From a virus, in the IMG/VR virus record IMGVR_UViG_3300027852_000046, positions 1 through 52,827 of that record: a DNA stretch of 52,827 nt. One strand, given 5' to 3'. Both the position numbers and the translations under genes were made by a program. Positions 37,447 to 47,400 of the stretch are shown piece by piece. The first letter of the stretch is position 1, and every line of letters starts with the position of its first letter. A model generated the notes under the pieces. That model made no database searches. It was not told the origin of the DNA and was given only the letters and a program-made list of their open reading frames with translations.

Positions 37447-39402
37447 ATGAGTGCCAAATCTAGGTACATACAGGCAGCAAAACAGACTGCTTATCATAAT
37501 GAGATAAAGAAAGCCCTTGATGAGAACACAGGGGCTTCACTCACTAGGATGAGTTCACCAGATTATCTAAGGATGCTTATTAATGAAGGTGTCTTAAGTG
37601 AGCCTCCTACGCCACCGGATTACAGTAACTTAACAAAAGCTAACGCAAAGAACTTTAAAGCCGATAGCAATGCTTGGGCTAAATGGGAGCAGTCAGCACT
37701 AAAGAAAATATCGACGTTTGGGGTAACGGGGTCATCGTTAACCCCGGGGTACGATAAGAAGAGGAAGATTTTTACAGATGCGATATCGAATGGAGGCGGA
37801 GGCTTTGCAGGCCATAGTGGATTAGTAGTCGCGCCAAAGGAAGAAGGAGGATATTTGCAAGGAGCGTTCGGTGCGTGGATCAACCCTGTAAGTAATACGC
37901 TATCAAACGGGGACTATAAATCGCCTTGGACTCACTTAGGTGGTTTTGATGTTCTCGATAGGATAAATAAAAATGGTCAAGGCACTGAAGAGGAGTACGA
38001 GAAGAAGCTTTATCAAGCTGCCTATGACCGGCAGAATGGTGTTAACGAAAATGTATGGGGTAGTGCTGCGAACTATAAACCTATCAAATTTTGGAATACA
38101 ACTTTAAGCCAAAAAGACGCACGTAAATTACCTTTCTATAAAAAGAAAAACACTAATAATTACACATTCGATAAGTGGAGAGAGGAGCATTATCAACGCG
38201 AATGGCAGAGCACAAGGCACAGGCTTGGGCTTTCCTCTAATATTGTTAATAAAACGAGTAATTGGCCTAATAGCTTAAAGAACATAACAACAAAAGCAGA
38301 AGTGCCTAATATCTCAACAATACAGGATTATCTTGCTAATAAGGATGTATTCGATGATATGAACGCATACGCAGCCATGATGCGTAGCAATAAGAATTTC
38401 TTTGATATAAAAACAGGCAAGCCAAAAGGAGGCGCTAACGTAGGTTTCAATAACTTCAATGAATGGAGGAACTTATCTCCTGACCAGCAGCGTAATTCTG
38501 ACAGCAGGATAAGAGTCTATGAGGATTACTATGCAGCTAAGGCGTTCGAGGCAAGCAAATTAAGATCATATAAATCTAGCGTGAAAAGCAAGGCCAATAA
38601 GACATTGGGGTTATCCGCTATTGCTACAGTAGTGACAGGCGGGTTATTCGCAGCTAGTGGATTATCGGCAGGGATTTCCTCTTCATTGGGTGGAGCGTTA
38701 AGCTCAGGCGTAGTTACGGGCGCAGCGGCAGGCGCAGCAGGCGGCGCGGTAACAGGCGGGTTTGAAGGCGCTCTAAAAGGCGCGTTAGTAGGTGGTTTGG
38801 GTGCTGGTATATCAGAGACTATCAGCGGGACTGCATCGAGCGGATTAGCGGACAGTACATCGCTAGAAAATCAATTTTATAACAGCACTGCCGATCAATT
38901 TGGTAATGCAATAACTCCGGCATCATTAACGCCGAACTTAGGAAATAATTTAATTAATGGCGAAATAATAAGGTCAGGTAGTGGGTTATTAGGGCAATTT
39001 TCCGACAGTACAAATCAGGCGTTCTCGGATGCAATTACACCTGATTCTTTATCGCCCAATCTAACGGGTAACGCTTCAACAGGATCAACATCTGGTAATG
39101 ATTTACTAGCCGATAATATAGGTGATAACGTTGCCTCACAGATAGTAGACTCAGTATCAGGTGATAATAACGGTCAGTCAAACCAAAATAACACTGCACC
39201 CAATAGTGGGCAGGCTAGTGCCCCTTCAACCACTAGCCCACCCATTAGGACAGGCGGAATTTTTGGAGGCAAGAGAGCACGGGGTACAGGGTTTAATTAC
39301 GCAAGCTCGAACCAAACGCAAGCACCAAGTTATAACTCAGGAATAAGGTTGAATAAAGTAGAAAGCAACGGCCTATTACAACAACAGCAGAAAAGGATTT
39401 AG
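37447..39402 (+). CDS. internal virion protein with Gly-zipper, 651 aa
   Basis: The N-terminal half is soluble and charged, with W/Y-rich parts. Residues 390-470 are Gly/Ala/Val-rich (GGLFAASGLSAGISSSLGGA), a glycine-zipper membrane-inserting segment, as in ejection proteins. After it come two similar repeats (ADQFGNAITPASLTPNL and NQAFSDAITPDSLSPNL) and a Ser/Asn-rich end. Confidence 0.6.
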   Translation: MSAKSRYIQAAKQTAYHNEIKKALDENTGASLTRMSSPDYLRMLINEGVLSEPPTPPDYSNLTKANAKNFKADSNAWAKWEQSALKKISTFGVTGSSLTPGYDKKRKIFTDAISNGGGGFAGHSGLVVAPKEEGGYLQGAFGAWINPVSNTLSNGDYKSPWTHLGGFDVLDRINKNGQGTEEEYEKKLYQAAYDRQNGVNENVWGSAANYKPIKFWNTTLSQKDARKLPFYKKKNTNNYTFDKWREEHYQREWQSTRHRLGLSSNIVNKTSNWPNSLKNITTKAEVPNISTIQDYLANKDVFDDMNAYAAMMRSNKNFFDIKTGKPKGGANVGFNNFNEWRNLSPDQQRNSDSRIRVYEDYYAAKAFEASKLRSYKSSVKSKANKTLGLSAIATVVTGGLFAASGLSAGISSSLGGALSSGVVTGAAAGAAGGAVTGGFEGALKGALVGGLGAGISETISGTASSGLADSTSLENQFYNSTADQFGNAITPASLTPNLGNNLINGEIIRSGSGLLGQFSDSTNQAFSDAITPDSLSPNLTGNASTGSTSGNDLLADNIGDNVASQIVDSVSGDNNGQSNQNNTAPNSGQASAPSTTSPPIRTGGIFGGKRARGTGFNYASSNQTQAPSYNSGIRLNKVESNGLLQQQQKRI

Positions 39403-39404
39403 TT

Positions 39405-40109
39405 ATGGGATTATTAGATACGGCTACAGGGGCTTTTACTTCATTAGATGATTATGTCGGTGACTTCTTCACAAGTTTCTCACCTGACTTCTTAACAAGT
39501 GGGCAAACATCATTTATGTCAGACGTGCTAGGTGGCGCGGTAACAGGCGGGGCGATTGCTGCGATATCAGGTGGTGACATAGGCGAGGCTGCTCTTTATG
39601 GAGGAATAGGCGGCTCAATGAATGACAGTAATTTCGGACAGTATGGAAATGAAATAGGCGGCGCGATTCAAGGTTATGGTGTCGGAGGTGTCGGCGGAGC
39701 AGTAGGCGGTGGATTATCAGCATACGCTAAAGATTCAGGCGCATTCAGCGGTAATGGGTCAGAAGATAATAACAGCTCAGGTGAACAGGTAGACGCTTCT
39801 CAAGTTGGTGCTAACGGTGGCTTGCCTGTTAATCAAGTGAGTGAAGGTGGTGGCGGTTTGTTAGCAGACAAACTAAAATCATTTGGACTGATGAAAGATA
39901 ACGGTGATGGAACATTGCTAGGCAAGGGATTAATTGCCGGTATTGGGAACATGGCTAGTGAGGCATCGCAGAATGACATGATGGACAAGAAGCAAAAGAT
40001 AGAGGAAGAGAATTACCGTAACCGCGCAAGAATAGATGATGAGCAAGAACAGCGTAGGATAGGAGCTTTTTCTAATCAACCAACTTTTAAGGTACAACGA
40101 AATGGATAA
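39405..40109 (+). CDS. internal virion protein with Gly-zipper, 234 aa
   Basis: Residues 35-110 (GGAVTGGAIAAISGGDIGEA and GYGVGGVGGAVGGGLSAY) form a glycine-rich segment that may insert in membranes. The N-terminus, MGLLDTATGAFTSLDDYVGD, resembles the opening of the 36555 product (MGLLDGA). Probably an ejection protein. Confidence 0.55.
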   Translation: MGLLDTATGAFTSLDDYVGDFFTSFSPDFLTSGQTSFMSDVLGGAVTGGAIAAISGGDIGEAALYGGIGGSMNDSNFGQYGNEIGGAIQGYGVGGVGGAVGGGLSAYAKDSGAFSGNGSEDNNSSGEQVDASQVGANGGLPVNQVSEGGGGLLADKLKSFGLMKDNGDGTLLGKGLIAGIGNMASEASQNDMMDKKQKIEEENYRNRARIDDEQEQRRIGAFSNQPTFKVQRNG

Positions 40110-40740
40110 TCAAACCAAACAAGAAATAGATCAAGCTGTCGAACAGGGTATTACTGAAGAAGATTTAAAGCTGATGGCATCTAATGGAGTTCCAGATGAT
40201 GAGATAGAGTATGCGAGAAGTCTTATTAATGGAGAGGCTGAGTCGACACAAGATAACGAGCAACAAGGAGGCCAGATGCAAAGTGGCGATCAGCAAGCCG
40301 GTCAGGCTCAAGAAGGCTATTCTCCTGAAGATAAAGAAACGGTTGAGCGTTTTGTATTTAACGCAATGAATATAGCCAGTGGCGAGCATTACGATAAAAT
40401 GATTGCAATGGCAAAATCAGCTAAGGGCAATAAAGCAGAAGGCGTGGGTCGGGCGATATTCTTTGTGCTTAGCGCTGTAAAGAAAGGAATGAATGATAAA
40501 GGTGTTAAAATAAACCCTGATCTTTGGTTAGAGGATAACGGTTTGATAGAGCAAACATCTAAAATTGTAGCTATTTTATTGGATGGGGCGGGGCTTGGTA
40601 TTACTCAAGAAGATGTTCAAGGTGGTATGGCGTTAGCCGCTGAAAGCTTAGGGATGGAAGAAGATAATAGTCAGCAGCAAGCGCAAGGCGAAATGCAGCC
40701 ACCACAGCAAGTAATGCCACAACAGTTAGGAGCACAGTAA
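40102..40740 (+). CDS. virion-associated protein, 212 aa
   Basis: Acidic and Gln-rich at both ends, with a central helical domain (FVFNAMNIASGEHYDKMIAM) of a type found in podovirus internal proteins. It overlaps both neighbours by a few bases. Function is unknown. Confidence 0.5.
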   Translation: MDNQTKQEIDQAVEQGITEEDLKLMASNGVPDDEIEYARSLINGEAESTQDNEQQGGQMQSGDQQAGQAQEGYSPEDKETVERFVFNAMNIASGEHYDKMIAMAKSAKGNKAEGVGRAIFFVLSAVKKGMNDKGVKINPDLWLEDNGLIEQTSKIVAILLDGAGLGITQEDVQGGMALAAESLGMEEDNSQQQAQGEMQPPQQVMPQQLGAQ

Positions 40741-41390
40741 TGAGTTTACTATCAGGATTCGCAACAGGAGCAGCACAAGGCGTACAAAGTGGGTGGGCTG
40801 ATAATAGAGCCGCAGCTATGGAGCAGGCTAAAGAGCAGATGCAGATGCGGTTACTTAACCGTAAAGCTGACATTAATACTAAAGCCGCTGAAGTGCAAAA
40901 TAACAATCAAGTAAGAGCCGCCGAAGTTCAGACCAAAAACCAAGAAAAGGCAGCGGGATTACTAAATAGTAATAGAGTTGAGGCTGCGCGAGTCGAGAAT
41001 GCAAATAAGCTAGGAGATAAGCTGATGTTTCCTGATGGTCAATACTTTGTGAACGAAGAGGGCAATGAGGTATTTGTAAACAAAGGAGATACACCGCCTA
41101 AAGGAGCGCGTAGGGCAGCAAGTGGTTCTGGGGAAAGCGGTGAGAGAGGAAGAAAAATTGTGTCTCTAGGTAAAGAGATTGAGGGTTTAAGGAAGTCTAT
41201 TGCTGACTACACTAGCGACGAGCAGAAGGCAAGTGACGAGAAGTTACTGCAAATAAGGGTAAGGCAGTTAGACTCTCTCCGAGGAACGCAAATACCAATG
41301 AATAGCGACTCAGCAAGCACGGGAAGAATAGGCGCAACTAAAATGACGCCATCAGCAGAACTACCAGCAGGGTTTTCCATCATAAAATAA
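40740..41390 (+). CDS. virion-associated protein, 216 aa
   Basis: It starts MSLLSGFATGAAQGVQSGWA, followed by a coiled coil with AAEVQTKNQEKAAGLLNSNR. Helix-rich, it is probably a structural partner of the giant protein. Its stop lies 12 bases before the next start. Confidence 0.55.
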   Translation: MSLLSGFATGAAQGVQSGWADNRAAAMEQAKEQMQMRLLNRKADINTKAAEVQNNNQVRAAEVQTKNQEKAAGLLNSNRVEAARVENANKLGDKLMFPDGQYFVNEEGNEVFVNKGDTPPKGARRAASGSGESGERGRKIVSLGKEIEGLRKSIADYTSDEQKASDEKLLQIRVRQLDSLRGTQIPMNSDSASTGRIGATKMTPSAELPAGFSIIK

Positions 41391-41401
41391 GTGAGGTTGA
41401 T

Positions 41402-44400
41402 TTGAACTATTACGAAGAAGTAGCGAAGAATGAGCAAGGTGATAGATTATATTTAAAGGATGGAAAATGGACTGACCAGCCCGTTATAGCTGCTGACGAA
41501 GATGGTAGCCAAATGTATTATAACGGTGATGGGTGGCTACCTTATGAAGCACCTAAAGACATTGAGCCGCCTACCGTTCAAACAGATGAAACGGATGGCG
41601 ATATCATACGTGGTGGGCAAAACGTACTTACTTATGCGTCTATTGTTGGCAATGGTTTAACAGGTGATAAAGACTCAATAGCGACTAATATCTTTGAGCA
41701 CAATGCCTATACTAAGGCCAATCCTGCCTCAAAAGATCAGCAAAATATGATGCGTGAATTTGATGCTGCCGATGGCCTATGGGATTCAGCGAAAGTTTTA
41801 TTGACTAATCCTTCTGGCACTATTGATATGACGCAAGAGCAGTTTGCTCAATATGGCCTGACTATCCCCATGATGAAAGCTGGTGCTTTAACGGGTGGGC
41901 TAATAGGGTCGGTAGCAACACCAGCAGGAACAGGAGTAGGTACGGTAATCGGTGGTGTTGCCGGCGGTTATGAGGGTGCGGCTTTATCATCGGCTGTTAT
42001 AGAGTATGGTGCAAATGTAATGCAAGACGTTAATAGCTATCTTGCTGACAAAGGACTTGAGCCAAGTCAAGAGAATATACGCAAAGCACTAGATACTGAT
42101 ATCCTAGAACGAAACGTTATGCCGGCAGTCACAAAAGGGCAAATACTGGGTTTATTTGATATTGTTGGCCTAAAAGTTGGTCATGCCTTAAAGCTAGGTA
42201 AGCCAGCAAGGGAGCTGGAGAAAGCGTCTGCCTCGGCGATGAGAAAGTTTGATTTAACACCAGCTCAATTACCACGTAGCGCGGCAGCTCAAGCCGAATT
42301 AAAACCATTCGTTGACGCAGTAAAGAACGACTTGGCAACAACAGCGACTAAAGTCAAAAGAGGCGCGGGAGCAGTTGGAGTTGGTGGGCTATCAGAAGGT
42401 TCAGGTGAATACGTTGGTCAAGGATTAGCCTATGACGAGTGGGATGCTAAGAACGCGTTACTAGAAAGCGTTATTGGTCTAGGCGGTGAAGTTGCACAGG
42501 TAGGACTATCAGGAACATTAGTAGGCGCTGGAAAGGCAAAAGAGGCGGCAGATAATCTATTAAGAAGCAAGAGATTCGATAAGGCAGGCGAAATATCAGA
42601 AGATACTTTGGCTAAATCGAAAGCAGCCGTAGAGGAGATTGTAGCCTCAGAAGAAGCGCAAAAGTCACAACAGCAAGCAGAGCAAGTAAACGCTGAAGTC
42701 GAAGCAGTTGTACAGGAAACAGTGCAGGCAACAGAGCAAGCCGGCGGTGATGCTTTAGATCAAGCGCAAGCTGAAATCGATATACGAATAAGTACGGACA
42801 AGGTATCTATTGAAGCGAATCAAACCGCTCAAGACAATAGAATTAAACTTGAAAAAACTAGGCTTGAACGTCAACGCAAATTACAAGACAGCTTAAACCA
42901 AACAAACAGTATTCTTGATACTACTCAACAACAACCAGAAGGAGCGGATGCGAAAGGACTTAAAGGTGATGCCAAAGCGAATGAACAAACAGGTGTTGCG
43001 AATGACGGTCAAGTATATGAACAAAATGGGCCACAAATTCCCGTCAAACTTGGTGATAACAATACCTTGGCAGGAGAAGCCGCATCAAACACCGAGAATA
43101 AAGGCAGTATACCCGCAGAAACAGCGCAAGGAACAACGATAAACCCTGAACCTATAGCAGAGGCAGGGTTAGAGAATAAAGCCATGGAATCAGCCGTTAA
43201 TAGCGATGTTAATTCTATGTCGCAAGATGACATTAAAAGCGAAATAGATAAAATTGGTAAGAAGATAGAGGCGGCTAGAAATGAACTAGCTAAAGATAGT
43301 CCTACACCTCCTGAATTAATACCTAATGATTTGGATTTGCTATCACCGAATGACGTGGCTAGACTTCAAGAATTAAAACAAGCGTTGCCTTCTAGTGCTC
43401 AAGAAGCTATTGATGCAAAGGCGCGTAACAAAGCAAGAATAGCAGAGAGAAATAAGAAACGGGCGGAAGCAAATACCGAAGTCCTACCTAGCCAAGATGA
43501 GGTTGCTGATGTAGGTATCATAGCTAAAAATAAATATAAACCTACCGCTTATGCTGATTTATCGCAGGATGATAAAGTTGCCATTGCACAAAAATGGAGC
43601 AATGAGTTAACAGAAGGTGGAGGTATTGCTTACACGACTGACGAGAACGGTAATATAGACGGGAAAACATCATCATCTAACCCTGATTGGTTTAAAGATG
43701 GATCAATGGGGGTAATGAATCTTAAAGGCGATAATGTCCTGTCTACACAACCAAGCGTTAAGCGTGTAAAAGATACTGTTTCTAAATTAACAAAAGGCGA
43801 CACATTAACCAAAAGAGAAGAACGAATCATTGAAGCTTTAGTCGATCAAGATAACGCTAACGCAGAAGAAGGCAGCGAACAAGCAACATTTCAAGAGCAA
43901 GATAGAATAGATGGAAGCTATGACGAAACGACCTTAGAAGCCGCCAGCGAGACGCTCGATTCGTTAATCGAAGAAGGTGTGCTGACTGAAGATATGTTAT
44001 TAACCATGAGTCCAGCGGAAGTAGACTCAGCCGAGAGGGAGTATTATGAGCAAGAAAAAGCTAAACAAGATGGAGCTAATGGAGAAGTTTCAAGCGTTTC
44101 CAAAGAGCGTAAGGATAGTGGCAATCAAAAAGAAGCAGAAGGAGCTAAGGAAGAAAGCCTCTTAACTGATTATTCACAAGATGATCTAAACGCTAAAGAA
44201 GAAGCTGAAATCAAGCAAGCTAAAGAGAAGGCCGCTAGTGACAAGAAAGCTAATATTGATGCAGATGCTGATAACTTCACGTTAACAGGCTCAGATCGTG
44301 CCGCAGATGCTAATACTGGGCAATCTGACGTATTTAGTGAGGCCGTTAAGAAAGAAAACGATCCAAATGCAGATAAAGCTAATGTCACCGATAATGACGA

Positions 44401-47400
44401 GACAATAGCTAAGCAGAATCAGGAGAAGATAGAGGATTTTGGCGAGGTACTTCATGGTGCGGCTAAACATACCTACCATAAGCTAGATAAGGCATTAGGG
44501 GGCGATATTGATGTAGCTACCGTTCCTTTAAGTAAATCATTCCCTTTGCCGGACTACGTTAAGATGATAGCTGATGGCGTAGACCCTTTAGTGGTTACTG
44601 CTATTGCACAACTTAGGGCCGAGATAAAACCGAAGAAACGCAAGAGGATAACTAAGAGCTGGATAGATAGCGTCAACAGCGCGAGAGCAAGGACTAAAGC
44701 ATTGTTGAGTGGGGTTTTAAAGCCTGAAGATATTTATAAGGAGTCAGTAAAAGACGCAAAAAGTGACTTAAATAAGTTAGGTTCTGAGATATTGCCAGAG
44801 CAGATAAAGGCACTGGCTGAATTTGAAGTGCATAAGCATTTATTTAACCTATTTAAAGGCGAGAAAGATGTTATTAAATGGACGGTCAGCAAAGTTCATA
44901 GCGGGTCGATGTTTGGTGCAGAGGCGCATTTTGACACAAAAAAAGAGGCTCTATCTCACGTAAAGTCGCGTGTAGCCGATGTTAATGAGAAAACCGGCAA
45001 GGCTCAAACTAAGCTAGATATGTGGAGTGAGCGAGGTAAGAGCGGCGTGTTCTTAGGTAAGAAAGTTGCCTCACGTAAATTCATTGAACTAAAGCATTTT
45101 GACACGCAGAAAGAAGCTACAGAATATCGCGATAGCCACTATGACGAGTTAATTCAACTATTAGCAGAAAAGAAGAAGCTAAGGGCTATTCGCCGCATAG
45201 ACAACAATCCGCGAGTAGGCGTTGATTATCGTGATGGGGAGGACGTTACAGCAGAATTATTCGCTGATACATTCGGTTTTAGGGGCGTTCAATTCGGCAA
45301 TTGGGTTGAAGGTGGGCGCAGACAACAAGATTTAAATAATGCTTATGACGCTCTTATGGACTTGTCAGGGATAATTAATGTCCCACCTAAAGCCCTTTCG
45401 CTTAACGGTACACTTGGCCTAGCTTTTGGTGCTCGTGGCAGGGGAGGAATTGATCCTGCTGCTGCTCATTATGAATCTGACAATCTTAATATTAACCTAA
45501 CAAAGATTAACGGTAGCGGTTCATTAGCGCATGAGGTGTTCCATGCAATTGATAATTATTTCGGGAATATGGATAAGTCCACCGAGTTCTTATCAGAGGG
45601 CGGTCGCCCTATTCGCAAGCAGAGCAAGCATCCTGATGGTTACGTCAAAATGGTTAAGACTACAGGCGAGGACTTTGGTGTTAGGCAAGAGGTCTACGAT
45701 GCTTGGAAGAAACTTACTAAGGCGATAAAAGATGAAACTAAACTCGTCGAGCGCTCTATTAGAAGAGATAACGTAAAAGGTAAGGATTACTGGTCAACTG
45801 TCAGAGAAATGACAGCAAGAAGTTTCGAGCGTTATGTTATTGATAAGCTGGAAGCTAAAGGGTATTCCAGCGACTACCTTGCTAATATAGTGAGCGAGAA
45901 AGAACATAACAAGATTAACGAGATACTTGGTGATGATGAGGCTTACGCCTACCCTCTTGATTCAGAGATGGAAGCAGTAAATAACGCCTACGACAAACTG
46001 TTTAGCGTATTAGAGACAAAAGAAACAGATAAAGGTGTAGCACTATTCTCTAAAAAACCCACTAATCCCACCACCAGCCTTAGTGTAGATGCAGTAGAAG
46101 CCATCGTCAGTAATTTTAGGCGCAAGGTCAAGGGTGTTGGTATCACGGTTCATGCGAGCGAGTCTACGCTTCCAAAAGTAATACGCGATGCCGCAAAGAA
46201 ACAGGATGCCGAGGGCACAATATACGGGGTTTATTACGATGGTGAAGTTCATATCATTGCCTCTAAAATGCGTTCTGAAAAGGACGTAGAAGGTGTTATA
46301 TTCCACGAAGTATATGGGCATTATGGCGCGAGAATATTCTTTGGTAAAGACTTAAAGCCAGAATTTAATAGATTGTATCTACAATTGCAGTCTAAAGGCG
46401 TTCAGAAAATAGCAGAAGATAACGGTATTGATATGAACACATACCTTAGAGCTGCCAAAGATATGCCTTATGAACAACGTGCCCAATATTTAGTCGATGA
46501 ATTACTGGCCCACTTACAAGAGAAGTCCGTTACTGATTCATTGCCGGTTAAGGCGGTTAAGGCCATTAAAGCCTTCATTGGAGCAATCAGGGCACAGCTA
46601 CGCAAATTAGGTTTTGCTAAGTTATCCGAAATAGGCGAGACAGATTTATTTAACGTTCTTAATAAGATGAAACAAGCCGCTGAAGAGGGCGCGAAGAATA
46701 AGAGAGGTAAGCGTTCTGATCCTTTGTTTATGGTGGCTTATCACGGTAGCCCACACGACCTCAATAAATTCGACTCAAGCAAAATAGGAACAGGTGAAGG
46801 TGGTCAAGCGTATGGTTATGGGCTTTATTTTGCGGGAAAGAAAGAAGTGGCTGAACATTACAAGGAGGTGTTAGGCGGTGATGAGTACGTGCACACCGTT
46901 GACGGGGTTGAAATATTAGAAGATGAGCTGCGCGATATGGGATGGGCAAGCAAGAATGCAATTAATGCTCTTGGGCGACCTGATATTTACCAGCCTGAAA
47001 CAATGGTCGATAGGCTTCTTGATGACGGAGCAAGCAAGGAGAAGGCCGAAGAATTGTCGGCTGCATTAGAGAAGTACGCTGGCAAGGTTGAGTTCAAGCG
47101 AATCCTGAAAGGCACTCTATACCAAGTTGACCTAGCACCCAAAGAAACCGAATACTTATTGTGGGATAAGCCGTTATCTGATCAGAGTGAGTTCGTAACG
47201 AAGGCGCTGGAAAAGCAATTTTCACTAGCATCTTTCAATGAAGATTTCCGAACTGCAGGAGAGTTCTATAACTCAAGACGCAGAGGGCGTGATAACGGTG
47301 AAAAGGCGAGTAAGCAACTGCAATCACTAGGCATACGTGGCATTAAATACCTTGATGGCTCAAGTCGTGGCGCAGGCGAAGGTGATTACAACTACGTTAT

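Noticed and set aside
40601-40906. Antisense frames in the internal virion protein region
   Set aside because: These are Leu/Ala-rich shadows of Gln/Ala-rich coding sequence on the plus strand.
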